Assembly: GCA_030593145.1 (NCBI GenBank)
Contig: JAUVHU010000020.1
Coordinates: 1 to 34,511, forward strand
Direction of reading: 5' to 3'
DNA from: Desulfobacteraceae bacterium
GTDB taxonomy: Bacteria > Desulfobacterota > Desulfobacteria > Desulfobacterales > ETH-SRB1
Length of the DNA stretch: 34,511 bases
Below, in pieces: positions 21,510-30,239 of the stretch (positions are counted from its first letter, which is position 1; each line of letters opens with the position of its first letter). Below the pieces are notes generated by a model, which worked only from the letters and a program-made list of their open reading frames with translations, had not been told where the DNA came from and did no database searches. The translations under genes were made by a program, and so were the position numbers.

Positions 21510-21527
21510 AAAAAAGGAGAAAATATC

Positions 21528-22433
21528 ATGTTAGTAAACAAGGCTAATCTTACAGCGGTTTTCATCACACTGAAAACCACGTTCAATAAAGCATTTGAGG
21601 CCGCTCCCAGTGTGTGGGAGAAAACCACGATGAAAGTTCCTTCCGGATCAAGCCAGAATGATTATACCTGGCTGTCAAGATTCCCCAAGATGATCAAATG
21701 GCTCGGCTCAAAGACCGTTAAAGTGCTGAAAGCGTTCACTTACACAGTAATCAACGACGATTACGAGGCTACAGTGGAGGTTGATCGTAACGATATCGAG
21801 GATGATAATCTCGGCATTTATGCACCGATGGCAAAGGAGGCCGGATTTTCCTCCAAGCAGCTTCCCGACGAAATTGACGCAGAGCTTAAAAATGATGCCT
21901 TCACGAACCTTTGCTATGACGGCCAGTATTTTTACGATACTGATCATTCAGTGGCAGGGGCAAGCGTGAGCAATAAGGGCACAGCAGCTCTTTCAGCGGC
22001 AACCAAAACACTGATAACCGCAAGTTATGGAGCTGCCCGCTTGGCGATTATGAACTTCAAAGATGATGACGGCAGGCCTCTCGGCCTGATCCCGAATCTG
22101 CTTGAAGTGCCTCCGGCTCTCGAAGCAACCGCAAATATGATTTGTAAAAATCCGAAGCTGGAAGATGATAAGCCGAACCCGTATTTTGGCACTGCCGAGG
22201 TATTGGTAAACCCGCGCCTTACATCTTCAACAAAGTGGATGTTGCACGTAACAAACAGGCCGCTTAAGCCGTTCGTTTACCAGGAAAGAAAAGCTCCGGT
22301 TTTCGTACAGCAGGTAAATCCGGATACCGAAGATGTCTTCATGAGGAAGAAATTCAAATTCGGTTCAGAGGCAAGGGCAGCCGGTGGTTATGGCCTGTGG
22401 CAGTTGTCGTATGGAAGTACAGGCGCGGCATAA
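21528..22433 (+). CDS. T: Major capsid protein (Mu gpT-like)
   Basis: 301 residues with the Mu gpT pattern: TLKTTFNKAFEAAPSVWEKT, YTWLSRFPKMIKWLGSKTVK, DYEATVEVDRNDIEDDNLGIY, the DDGRPLGLIPNLLEVPPALE region and a Gly/Ala C-terminus. It builds the icosahedral shell in the HK97 fold. AAGGAGA precedes ATG 21528. A terminator lies just downstream, as expected for the most abundant product. Confidence 0.92.
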   Translation: MLVNKANLTAVFITLKTTFNKAFEAAPSVWEKTTMKVPSGSSQNDYTWLSRFPKMIKWLGSKTVKVLKAFTYTVINDDYEATVEVDRNDIEDDNLGIYAPMAKEAGFSSKQLPDEIDAELKNDAFTNLCYDGQYFYDTDHSVAGASVSNKGTAALSAATKTLITASYGAARLAIMNFKDDDGRPLGLIPNLLEVPPALEATANMICKNPKLEDDKPNPYFGTAEVLVNPRLTSSTKWMLHVTNRPLKPFVYQERKAPVFVQQVNPDTEDVFMRKKFKFGSEARAAGGYGLWQLSYGSTGAA

Positions 22434-22462
22434 GCAAAAATATAAAAGGTAAGAGTTAAATA

Positions 22463-22502
22463 AAAAAGGCTATTAGGCTGCTAATAACCTGATAGCCTTT
22501 TA
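22463..22502 (+). terminator. Terminator after the capsid gene
   Basis: AAAAAGGCTATTAGG pairs with CCTGATAGCCTTTT (one mismatch), with a loop of about 10 bases and A/T runs on both sides. It may trim the capsid message or reduce read-through into tail genes. Confidence 0.8.
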
Positions 22503-22530
22503 AAACCAACAGTATCCAAGGAGTTGCGAT

Positions 22531-22830
22531 ATGATTATTATTACAAGTAAAAGGCCCGATTTCCGGCGTTGCGGCGTTGCGCATCCAAAAGAGCCTGTCG
22601 AATATCCTGATGATAAATTCAGCGAGAAAGAGATTGCCGTCCTGGAAGCAGAGCCGATGCTGCACGTCGAGCATGCAATAGCAAAGACGGTGGCACCTGA
22701 AGACATGACAATAGCCAAGCTGAAAGAGCTGCTTAATAAGCTTGAGGTTCCATACGCCAACAATGCAACAAAGCCTGTATTGATCGATCTTGTGAAAACA
22801 AACACAGCCGAGCCTCCGGAGGAGGATTAA
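22531..22830 (+). CDS. Mu gp35/FluMu-like protein with SAP/HeH-type C-terminus
   Basis: 99 residues. The N-terminal part (IIITSKRPDFRRCGVAHPKE, YPDDKFSEKEIAVLEAEPML) matches the FluMu N-terminal domain found next to the capsid gene of Mu-like phages. The C-terminus (MTIAKLKELLNKLEVPYANN, ATKPVLIDLV) is a helix-extended-helix motif like SAP/LEM, a fold that often binds DNA. Likely a head or neck protein. AAGGAG before the ATG. Confidence 0.7.
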   Translation: MIIITSKRPDFRRCGVAHPKEPVEYPDDKFSEKEIAVLEAEPMLHVEHAIAKTVAPEDMTIAKLKELLNKLEVPYANNATKPVLIDLVKTNTAEPPEED

Positions 22831-22833
22831 TCA

Positions 22834-23259
22834 ATGTCTTATTGCGCTCTTGCAGATCTTCAAGAACAAATATCGGAAGATGAGCTGATCGGTCTCTCTG
22901 ATGATGACGCGGCCGGGGTTGTGGATGATTCCGTTATCACCAGGGCTATTGCGGACGCAGACGCTGTTGTAGATGCATATTGTCAAGATCGATATACAGT
23001 GCCATTAACTCCCGTACCGGCAATGATTCGCCGTATCAGTGTCGATATTGCGATCTACAATCTCTATTCCAGGCGCGGGGATTCCGCCCCAGATGTTCGG
23101 CAAGATCGTTACAAAGAAGCAGTCCGTTTTCTGGAAAAAGTATCGGCGGGAAAGATCGGTCTTGGCGCTGCAACTCCAGCGCCGGTAAACACCTCCGGCG
23201 GTGTGGATATTGATAGCAATGACCGGATATTCTCCAGGTCAAAAATGGCAGGATTTTAA
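22834..23259 (+). CDS. Mu gp36/DUF1320-like head completion protein
   Basis: 141 residues. The start MSYCALADLQEQISEDELIG, followed by ITRAIADADAVVDAYCQDRY and PAMIRRISVDIAIYNLYSRR, is typical of the DUF1320 (gpJ) family, related to head-tail connector proteins. It should sit under the portal at the neck. It directly abuts the next gene. Confidence 0.85.
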   Translation: MSYCALADLQEQISEDELIGLSDDDAAGVVDDSVITRAIADADAVVDAYCQDRYTVPLTPVPAMIRRISVDIAIYNLYSRRGDSAPDVRQDRYKEAVRFLEKVSAGKIGLGAATPAPVNTSGGVDIDSNDRIFSRSKMAGF

Positions 23260-23715
23260 ATGTACACTATCGAACAGATCGAAGATGCAATCATTACAGC
23301 CGTTGACGGGCTGAAAGTATCCCAGGGAGTGCGCACTATCAAGTCTTACCAGGGTGAGCTTGAGGAGGGCGACATAAAGCGTCTGGTTGCTCTTTTCCCT
23401 GCCATATACGTGGTTTATGGCGGTTCAACTTATGCCGAGCATGGGGCCCGCAAAATCGAAAAAATAACATATCATCTGTTTGTGTGTGACAAAAGTTTGA
23501 GAGCTGAAGATGAAGCCAGGCGCGGCGGGACTCAGAACCCCGGCACATATGCAATATTAGACGATATCCGTGACCTGCTTTTTGGCAAGCAGCTCTCGCT
23601 CGAAATATATCCGTTCAGCCTGATCAGGCAAATGCCGGTCTGGTTCGGCAGCGGAATATCCGTATATGCTGCCGAATACGAAACAGCCCAGGCGCTGCTT
23701 TATCCATCAACATAA
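23260..23715 (+). CDS. Mu gp37/DUF1834-like tail terminator-type protein
   Basis: 151 residues, MYTIEQIEDAIITAVDGLKV with ALFPAIYVVYGGSTYAEHGA and TYAILDDIRDLLFGKQLSLE. This matches the DUF1834 (gpK) family, with a fold like tail terminator proteins that cap the tail tube at the head side. ATG overlaps the spacing of the previous stop directly. Confidence 0.82.
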   Translation: MYTIEQIEDAIITAVDGLKVSQGVRTIKSYQGELEEGDIKRLVALFPAIYVVYGGSTYAEHGARKIEKITYHLFVCDKSLRAEDEARRGGTQNPGTYAILDDIRDLLFGKQLSLEIYPFSLIRQMPVWFGSGISVYAAEYETAQALLYPST

Positions 23716-23734
23716 CAAACAAGGAGTTCAGATC

Positions 23735-23914
23735 ATGAAAATAATTGTCAAATCCAAGTCCGTGACGTTCCGACGGAAGGTTTACGCGCCGGGCGATGAG
23801 ATTGATTTGCCGGACAAGATTGCAAAGAATCTCATAGATGCGGGCGTTTGCGAAACACCAAACTCCAAAAAGGAGGTAAAAAATGTTAGTAAAAAAATGT
23901 CAAATAGTCGCTGA
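23735..23914 (+). CDS. Small conserved neck/tail protein
   Basis: 59 residues from ATG 23735 with AAGGAG upstream; the longer frame from 23666 lies within the previous gene. A compact beta start (KIIVKSKSVTFRRKVYAPGD) is followed by LPDKIAKNLIDAGVCE. Similar short proteins precede the tail tube gene in siphoviruses of this kind. It overlaps the next gene by 32 nt. Confidence 0.6.
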   Translation: MKIIVKSKSVTFRRKVYAPGDEIDLPDKIAKNLIDAGVCETPNSKKEVKNVSKKMSNSR

Positions 23915-24803
23915 AATAGAAGCGTCTGAAGGCACCGCGGAAACACTGGAAGCTGCGGATGTATTCCTTGCGTTCAATCCAAGCTTTACTCCGGAAATTG
24001 AGATGCACGCGCGCAATCCCGTGCGTAGTGTGTTGTCGCCATATCCGAGCGTACCAGGTGCAAGATCGGCGAAAATGTCTTTTGATGTAGAGCTTGTCGG
24101 GACTGCCGCCGCCGGTGACCCTGTTCATTTTTCGGATGTCCTTCAGGCTTGCGGAATAGACGAGACACTTGTCGCTGTTACCTCAGCGACCTATACACCC
24201 GCGTCTGACTCAATACCGAGCGTGACGCTGGCCATGTATCTCGATGGGAAAATTTACAAGCTCTGGGGCGCGAGAGGCACATGCAAGCTGGCGCTCGAAG
24301 ATGGCAAGCCTCCTATTTTCTCATTTGAGTTTACCGGTGCGGATTTTTCCGAGTTAGACGGGGCTTTATTGTCCGGTACATCTTTAAGTGCTGTTGTGCC
24401 TCCTATTTTCACAGACGCGTCACTCACGATTGACGCATACGCCGCGATACTGTCGAAAGTAGAAATTGTTACCGGCAACGCAATTGCATTGCGCAAAGAT
24501 GCTAATAGCGCATCAGGACACGTGAGCGCTGTGATTACAGGCAAAGAATCGACCCTGACGCTGGACCCGGAAAACGTCCTGGTCGCCACAGAGGATTTTA
24601 TGGGCAACTGGAGATCCGGAGCCCAGATGGCGTTTACTACCACAATCGGATCTGTGGCCGGGAACACCATCGCCATTACAGCCCCGAAAGTACAGTACCA
24701 GGGAGTTGGATTAGCAGAGCGAGACGGGCAGTCAACATTAGATATCAAAGCCCTGCTTGCAGCCGATACCGGTGATGATGAGTGGCAGATAGCGATAACG
24801 TAA
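23883..24803 (+). CDS. Tail tube protein (siphovirus type)
   Basis: 306 residues, beta-rich with two similar halves: PSFTPEIEMHARNPVRSVLS, ARSAKMSFDVELVG and YLDGKIYKLWGARGTCKLAL, then a C-terminal SKVEIVTGNAIALRKDANSA region. The pattern fits major tail tube proteins of non-contractile tails. No sheath gene precedes it, unlike Mu, so this phage is a siphovirus. GGAGGT precedes ATG 23883. Confidence 0.75.
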   Translation: MLVKKCQIVAEIEASEGTAETLEAADVFLAFNPSFTPEIEMHARNPVRSVLSPYPSVPGARSAKMSFDVELVGTAAAGDPVHFSDVLQACGIDETLVAVTSATYTPASDSIPSVTLAMYLDGKIYKLWGARGTCKLALEDGKPPIFSFEFTGADFSELDGALLSGTSLSAVVPPIFTDASLTIDAYAAILSKVEIVTGNAIALRKDANSASGHVSAVITGKESTLTLDPENVLVATEDFMGNWRSGAQMAFTTTIGSVAGNTIAITAPKVQYQGVGLAERDGQSTLDIKALLAADTGDDEWQIAIT

Positions 24804-24810
24804 AAAAAAC

Positions 24811-24831
24811 GGTTCACAGTTCACGGTTAAA
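24811..24831 (+). repeat. Heptamer array (3 units)
   Basis: GGTTCAC, AGTTCAC, GGTTAAA in the gap between tube and chaperone genes, followed by A-rich sequence and AAGGAAGGAG. Confidence 0.65.
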
Positions 24832-24865
24832 AAAAACAGAAGAAAAAAGGAAGGAGTAATTTTAT

Positions 24866-25207
24866 ATGAAAATAGATATCAAGACTGTCAGTTATGAAGC
24901 TCAGAAATATAAATTCGGCGATGCAATGTTAGGCATCAAACCGTTTCCGTTATCCAAATCAGACGCAGGGGTGAAGGACGGCGTTCTTATCCTCACAGGT
25001 GAGAATAATTTCCGGATTTTTAATGAGTCGCTTGAGTCCTGGGATGTCATGGGCGCAGACGGAAAGCCCTTGCCTTGCACCGCAGAGGTGAAAAAAAAGA
25101 TATTTGATTTTGCCCTGGGTAAAGTGAATGACGAAAAGATGAGCGATTTTGTTATCGGAAAGGCGCTCAATCGCGCGCATAAAGAGGAAGCGGAAGTAAA
25201 AAACTGA
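24866..25207 (+). CDS. Tail assembly chaperone, short form (G-like)
   Basis: 113 residues between the tube and tape-measure genes, the fixed place for tail chaperones. It begins MKIDIKTVSYEAQKYKFGDA and is mixed alpha/beta. The last codons, GTA AAA AAC before TGA, form the heptamer A AAA AAC (25198-25204) in the correct phase for a -1 frameshift. The short form should be the abundant product and the frameshifted form the minor one. Ribosome binding site AAGGAAGGAG. Confidence 0.75.
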   Translation: MKIDIKTVSYEAQKYKFGDAMLGIKPFPLSKSDAGVKDGVLILTGENNFRIFNESLESWDVMGADGKPLPCTAEVKKKIFDFALGKVNDEKMSDFVIGKALNRAHKEEAEVKN

Positions 25208-25557
25208 TCGACTTCGCTGAGTGGGTTTTGTCCCCTGGGCCAAAAACGAGATGCTCCGCCTGCCGGAAGCTGCAAAAAAAAGGTTTTTTGGCCGAATGCC
25301 CCGGGATTGACAAGATCGATAAATGCCCGCGCGGCGAAGTGTGCAAGCTGATGCATGAGAACAAGAGCCTGTGGTTTTTGTTTGAGAAAATGATGGCTGG
25401 TTTGTGGAACGGCCAGGGTTTTAATTTTTCTGCTATTGATTTTGTTTTGAACGCCCACGAAGTGCCGGAAACCCAGCGACAGGAGATCCGGCGGCGTTGT
25501 CTTATTCTGGTCTCAATATGGCAAAGCATTATTATAAAATCTCGAAAAAAGAAATAA
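25204..25557 (+). CDS. Frameshift extension of the tail chaperone (T part of GT)
   Basis: Slipping -1 on A AAA AAC joins residue 113 to CTG ATC GAC TTC and onward, a further 117 residues (fusion 230 residues, 24866-25557). The extension has a Cys-rich patch (CSACRKLQKKGFLAECPG, KCPRGEVCKL) and a helical end (HEVPETQRQEIRRRCLILVS). As a separate ORF it would have only a TTG at 25228 and no ribosome binding site. A small GGG/CCC hairpin follows the slippery site. The fusion should bind both the tape measure and tube proteins. The tape measure gene starts 1 bp later. Confidence 0.7.
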   Translation: MIDFAEWVLSPGPKTRCSACRKLQKKGFLAECPGIDKIDKCPRGEVCKLMHENKSLWFLFEKMMAGLWNGQGFNFSAIDFVLNAHEVPETQRQEIRRRCLILVSIWQSIIIKSRKKK

Positions 25558-25558
25558 T

Positions 25559-28500
25559 ATGTCTAAAGCCTTAAAAATAGAGCTCATTGTTGACGATAAA
25601 GGTTCTGTCGTAATGAAGCAGTTCGGCGGCAACGCTGAAAAAGCTCTCGGCAAGGTGAAAACCCACTCCAAGGTCGGGGCTGCACAGGCTGGCAAAATGG
25701 AGCGTGCCTGGGAAAAATCGATGAGACACATGAAAGCGCACTCGCAGGCTTATGCCGCCGCGGGTGTTGCGGCCGTTGCAGCCGTGGCTTATGCTATTAA
25801 ACAATTTGCGGATGCTTCGACCGAAGAGTTTAAAAATTACGATACCGCAGTGACGGATATGGGGAAGATCACCGATGAATCTTTTGAGTCCATCAAAAGT
25901 AAGATCGGTTCAATCGGCCCTAAATACGGCGATGCGACTGAGCTGACAAAAGCATATTACAATGTCGTTTCCGCCGGTGTTGCCGATCCGGTGGCCAAAA
26001 TGGACACACTGATAGAATCCGTTAAAGCCGCCAAGGCCGCGCATATCGAATCCGCTGATACCGTCATGGGCATCACAGCATTAATGGAGGCTTATGGAGA
26101 TAAAATCAAGGGCGCGAGTGAATCCGCAGACCTCCTCTTCCAGATCGAAGCATCGGGCAAAACAACCGTCAAAGAACTGATCCCTTATATCGGCGAACTT
26201 GCCGGTAAATCTGCCGCTTTGGGCATTACCCAGGATGAACTCGGCGCTTCATTTGCCCAGGTTACTCTGCTGGCCGGTAGAACAGAAAACGCCGCAACGC
26301 AGTACAAGGCCATCTTGACATCGCTTATGGCGCCGTCTGAGGCCATGATAGCCCTGCTTGATGGATATGGCGGAGCCCAGAAGGCAATTAAAGACATAGG
26401 TTTTGAGGGCGTCCTGAAGCTGATATCGGATGCCACCGGTGGCAATGCCGCTGAGCTGACAAAACTGATGGGCAGCGCCGAGGCTGTCGGCGGGATGCTG
26501 GCTTTGCTTGGTAACGACATGGCCGGGTATAATCAGCGGATTGATGATATGGCGGAAAAGACAGGCCTTGCAGATAAAGCCTTCAGTGACTGGGAAAAGT
26601 CTATGGAGGGAATCGAATCAACCTATGACGCGTCAGTAAAAAACATAATGATCGCTTTCGGCGAAGAGATCGCGCCGATGGTAGCAAGCTCCATGCAGCT
26701 TTTAATAGATATTGCTCCCAAAATGATTAGCGCCATACATACCGGCTTTGATTTTATTCAGGTGTCCGGCATCTCGCTCGTTGATCAATTAACAAGAGGC
26801 TGGATTGACCTGGAATATGCCTTTAAAACAATGGTCGCAGGCATAGAGGGCGCCTGGAGTGGCGGAATCGATGTGATAGAAGAGGCGTTTGCCGATTTTC
26901 TTGTTTCCGTCGCGGCTGGTTTGGATAAGATACCGTTTTTTTCCGATAACGCCACGGCATCCTTGCGGGAACTGGCAATTAAAGTGAGGGCCAATACAGA
27001 CGAATCTGAAGGCTTTGTGACATCAATAATGAAGGTGCAGAAAGAAAAAGAAAAAGAACTCGCAGCGCATAATAAAATCATCGACGTTATGATGGCAGAG
27101 GCCCTGGGATATAAGGAAACCGCCTTGCAAGCCGCTAATGCCGCCGTAAAAAAAGAAAAAGCAGCTCAAAAAATTGCGAAAGATTCCGTCAAGGCTGCTA
27201 AAGAATCAACGAAAATATACGAACGGCTTTATGACGACGTGCAAAAACTCAATCTTGACGATTATACTTACAGCCTGAAACTCCTCGCAAAGCGATATAC
27301 TAATTACAAAGATCATCTCAAAAGCCTGGGCAAGCAAGACTCAAAATATGCCGATGGTGTGATGCTGTTAGATCGATGGTTGACCGGTGAAAAAGAAAAG
27401 CTGCATGATGACTGGGCGCGAAAGCACGGGACAGTCCTCGACCGTATGTCCGTGCGATGGAAGGATTATCAAAAAGAGGCAATCGACGCCAATAGAATAA
27501 TGTACGATGCGATTGGCGCCGGAGCTGCTGAAATGGAAAAGCAGCTATCTGATAATTTCTTTAATGTTATGACCGGCAATATGGACCAGGTTAAATTTGA
27601 CTGGGACGCTATGTGGAAGTCAATGCTCAGATCCACTACTGACCACATGGCGAAAATCGTAACCGAAACAGCACTGGATAAAGGAGCAAAGGCCGCCGCC
27701 GCTGGGTTGGACTGGCTTGGTGGGACAATGGGTTGGTGGGCTGCAGGATCTTGGGAAATCAAAAAGCAACACATGGCAATGCTGCATCCTGGTGAAATGG
27801 TGTTACCTGCTGATATGGCTGAAAAAGTACGGGTAAGCGCATCTAACAATGGGAATATAGGTCTCGGTGAACCGATGACGCCGGAAGCCGTGTCCACTAT
27901 CCCTGGATCGTTTCGGGATGTGTACACAGATACAGCGATAAACGCGGCGTTTGCATCTGCCGTAAAAGGATTTTCTATTCGATCCGCTCTGAATGTTTTA
28001 ACTGGAGTGGGTATGCAGGTTAATCCGCTGGGGGTTATAGGTACTTTTCTTAATGCTGGAGTAAAAGGATATATGGCAACTCAGGACGCCAAGCAATTAT
28101 ACTCTATGATATATGGGGAAAATGCTCCTTATAATCCCAACCAAAACGTAAATGCAGCAATGCAAAGCCTGGACTGGTCTGGATTTGATGCGGATATGGC
28201 ATCAAAATATGGAATGATGGCTATTAATAATCCCAGCTATGGTAGGCGTTCTGGCTCTGGTGGCAGTAGTAGCGGCTTTGGGAATCAATCCCAAACCGGC
28301 ATGAGTAGAAGCAGCAATACAAGCGAAGGCTTTGGCGGCACTTTGGCTCGTTATGGAGGAATCTTTTCCGGTCCCGAATCCGGCTATCCCGGCCCGACCA
28401 TGCACGGCGAGGAAGCAGTTATACCACTCAAAGGCGGAAAAGTACCTGTGAAGATGGAAGGCGGTGGATCAGGAACTACAATACACATCAACGGCCCGCT

Positions 28501-28606
28501 GGTAAGTATCGAGGGCGATAACCACGTATTTGACGATCAGTTTGTTGAGAAATTAACCAGGAAAGTCAGGACAGAACTCCGCAATCTTGAAGAATTGAGA
28601 CATTAA
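25559..28606 (+). CDS. Tail tape measure protein
   Basis: 1015 residues. Hydrophobic helix near residues 66-85 (AAAGVAAVAAVAYAIKQFA); the TP901-type core (TAVTDMGKITDESFESIKSK, AYYNVVSAGVADPVAKMDTL, ASFAQVTLLAGRTENAATQY); coiled coils around 500-560; a Gly/Ser-rich segment near 900-930 (GRRSGSGGSSSGFGNQSQ); and the usual end PTMHGEEAVIPLKGG. It sets tail length and is ejected into the host. From typical spacing it would give a tail of about 150 nm. Confidence 0.92.
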   Translation: MSKALKIELIVDDKGSVVMKQFGGNAEKALGKVKTHSKVGAAQAGKMERAWEKSMRHMKAHSQAYAAAGVAAVAAVAYAIKQFADASTEEFKNYDTAVTDMGKITDESFESIKSKIGSIGPKYGDATELTKAYYNVVSAGVADPVAKMDTLIESVKAAKAAHIESADTVMGITALMEAYGDKIKGASESADLLFQIEASGKTTVKELIPYIGELAGKSAALGITQDELGASFAQVTLLAGRTENAATQYKAILTSLMAPSEAMIALLDGYGGAQKAIKDIGFEGVLKLISDATGGNAAELTKLMGSAEAVGGMLALLGNDMAGYNQRIDDMAEKTGLADKAFSDWEKSMEGIESTYDASVKNIMIAFGEEIAPMVASSMQLLIDIAPKMISAIHTGFDFIQVSGISLVDQLTRGWIDLEYAFKTMVAGIEGAWSGGIDVIEEAFADFLVSVAAGLDKIPFFSDNATASLRELAIKVRANTDESEGFVTSIMKVQKEKEKELAAHNKIIDVMMAEALGYKETALQAANAAVKKEKAAQKIAKDSVKAAKESTKIYERLYDDVQKLNLDDYTYSLKLLAKRYTNYKDHLKSLGKQDSKYADGVMLLDRWLTGEKEKLHDDWARKHGTVLDRMSVRWKDYQKEAIDANRIMYDAIGAGAAEMEKQLSDNFFNVMTGNMDQVKFDWDAMWKSMLRSTTDHMAKIVTETALDKGAKAAAAGLDWLGGTMGWWAAGSWEIKKQHMAMLHPGEMVLPADMAEKVRVSASNNGNIGLGEPMTPEAVSTIPGSFRDVYTDTAINAAFASAVKGFSIRSALNVLTGVGMQVNPLGVIGTFLNAGVKGYMATQDAKQLYSMIYGENAPYNPNQNVNAAMQSLDWSGFDADMASKYGMMAINNPSYGRRSGSGGSSSGFGNQSQTGMSRSSNTSEGFGGTLARYGGIFSGPESGYPGPTMHGEEAVIPLKGGKVPVKMEGGGSGTTIHINGPLVSIEGDNHVFDDQFVEKLTRKVRTELRNLEELRH

Positions 28607-28611
28607 GAGAC

Positions 28612-28653
28612 AGAAGTCAGAAGTCAGATATCAGAGATCAGAAACGAGTAACG
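28612..28653 (+). repeat. Heptamer array (6 units)
   Basis: AGAAGTC, AGAAGTC, AGATATC, AGAGATC, AGAAACG, AGTAACG fill the whole 51-bp gap between the tape-measure stop and the next ATG, so no ordinary ribosome binding site remains except the purine-rich units themselves. Confidence 0.85.
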
Positions 28654-28657
28654 AAAT

Positions 28658-29731
28658 ATGAGCAAGTGCAGATTCCTATATGAAAACGAAATAACAGCGG
28701 CATCGCAGATTGCCGTGTCATCGTCATTTTACGGCGTGATCGGCGGGATCTATGCGGAACAGTTAGGCTCTGCAACCGTCCAGAACGGCGGGCTTTATTC
28801 GGCCAGCGAAGATAAGGGATATGTGGCCGAAATAGACAGTGTTGCCGCAGGCAAAGAGGTTGGCCAGGCTACTTTTAAATGGTTTGATGACGATGGCCAG
28901 ACCTGGAGCGAAACAGGCGTTACCACCCAAACCGGCGCATATTTGATGTCTAACGGCGTGACGGTGCAATTCGCAACCGGTACCGGAGATGACTTTGAGC
29001 TGGGTGATAAATGGTCATGGATCTGCAAAAACAATTATGGCAAACAAAAGATTTTCGATCTTGACAGGGACTTTGTATATCGCTCCCGGTCCCTCGATGA
29101 TCCGAATACAATCACGCTCACCTTTGCTTCCGCAAAAAACATAAAAGCCCTTGCAATTCTGGATCACAACCTGTCATCAGCAGCCGTTATCACACTGATG
29201 GGCAATACAAGCGATGCATGGGGCGCGCCTGCATATTCCCAGGTGGTTGCCTGGAACACCGAAAAAATAGGCTACTACCTCGATCAGACATATCAATACT
29301 GGCGGCTGCAAATATCTGATCAATCCAATTCCGATGGTTATATCGAAATTGGAGAACTCTATCTCGGCGATTATCTTGAGCTGTCTAAAAATCACAATTA
29401 CGACTGGGATCAGATTACAGCCGCGTTTGAGACATCTCAAAAAAGCAGGGCCGGGGCTGACAAGATATCTCTGGACTACCTGCAGGAAGGTTTTCAGCTT
29501 GCTTTCAACTATATTCCAAAAACCGATATCGATTCCCTTCTGTCTATGTTTAAGGCAGTAAAAAACGAGGCTGCAGGAACAGTATCGCCGGTCTTTTTTA
29601 ATATTGTGAGTGATGAACCAAATAACTTTTTCCTGGTCCATCTGGGTCTAAATTTCACCCGGAAAAATAGATTTTTAGATCAATATGACATTGCCTTTAA
29701 ACTGTTGGAGGCCGTGAAATCAAATGTATAA
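28658..29731 (+). CDS. Tail protein, probable distal tail component with sugar-binding-like domain
   Basis: 357 residues. The first third has a beta-rich repeat domain (GQATFKWFDDDGQTWSETGV). The middle shows a discoidin-like pattern (ALAILDHNLSSAAVITLMG and YWRLQISDQSNSDGYIEIGE). The C-terminal part is an alpha/beta domain ending FLDQYDIAFKLLEAV. Genes directly after the tape measure encode distal tail proteins, and carbohydrate-binding modules are common there. It overlaps the next gene by 8 nt. Confidence 0.6.
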   Translation: MSKCRFLYENEITAASQIAVSSSFYGVIGGIYAEQLGSATVQNGGLYSASEDKGYVAEIDSVAAGKEVGQATFKWFDDDGQTWSETGVTTQTGAYLMSNGVTVQFATGTGDDFELGDKWSWICKNNYGKQKIFDLDRDFVYRSRSLDDPNTITLTFASAKNIKALAILDHNLSSAAVITLMGNTSDAWGAPAYSQVVAWNTEKIGYYLDQTYQYWRLQISDQSNSDGYIEIGELYLGDYLELSKNHNYDWDQITAAFETSQKSRAGADKISLDYLQEGFQLAFNYIPKTDIDSLLSMFKAVKNEAAGTVSPVFFNIVSDEPNNFFLVHLGLNFTRKNRFLDQYDIAFKLLEAVKSNV

Positions 29732-30236
29732 AAAGTCACTTGCGTTTCACAGAAGTCAAATCGACAGAAAACCCGAAGTTGTAGTATGCCGGATAACCAA
29801 CTCAGCAGGGTTGCGGATTTTTTCGGATCGTATGCCCCCGGGTAATATCCGTCTCGATATCCTGTCCGTGTTGCATGACGGCGCATATACTTATAACGGC
29901 GACCAGACCTACGGGGATGGCTTTGAGGATGTGCTGGATTATGGCGGCAGGGTCTTGAGCTGGGGCAATCTGCGCGAAACATTGACACCGGATGCCGGTG
30001 ATTTAACACTGAGCCAGAAGACACAGGAGATTTCAACCATACAAATCATTTTAAATAACGCCGATAAATACTTTTCAAAAATCCTGGGCAGGGAAAACAT
30101 GATCTCGGCAGTGGTAGAGTTGTTAATCGGTTTCAAGGATATATCCCGTGATGAGTTCCTGGAGCAAATCACAGGCAAGGTTTCGAAAATCTCTTTAACA
30201 GACAAAAAGTTAGCCCTGAACATAAGGGCAATATAA
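29724..30236 (+). CDS. Tail tip protein, part 1
   Basis: 170 residues. It contains a beta-rich segment (TLTPDAGDLTLSQKTQEIST, IQIILNNADKYFSKILG), then AVVELLIGFKDISRDEFLEQ. This is the N-terminal style of baseplate-hub/tail-tip proteins that start with a ring-forming beta domain; the rest of the hub appears to be the next gene, 3 bp downstream. Function is inferred from position. Confidence 0.55.
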   Translation: MYKKSLAFHRSQIDRKPEVVVCRITNSAGLRIFSDRMPPGNIRLDILSVLHDGAYTYNGDQTYGDGFEDVLDYGGRVLSWGNLRETLTPDAGDLTLSQKTQEISTIQIILNNADKYFSKILGRENMISAVVELLIGFKDISRDEFLEQITGKVSKISLTDKKLALNIRAI

Positions 30237-30239
30237 AGT

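Noticed and set aside
25228-25557. Separate gene starting at TTG 25228.
   Set aside because: No ribosome binding site; the frame extends upstream exactly to the slippery heptamer, so it is better read as a frameshift extension.
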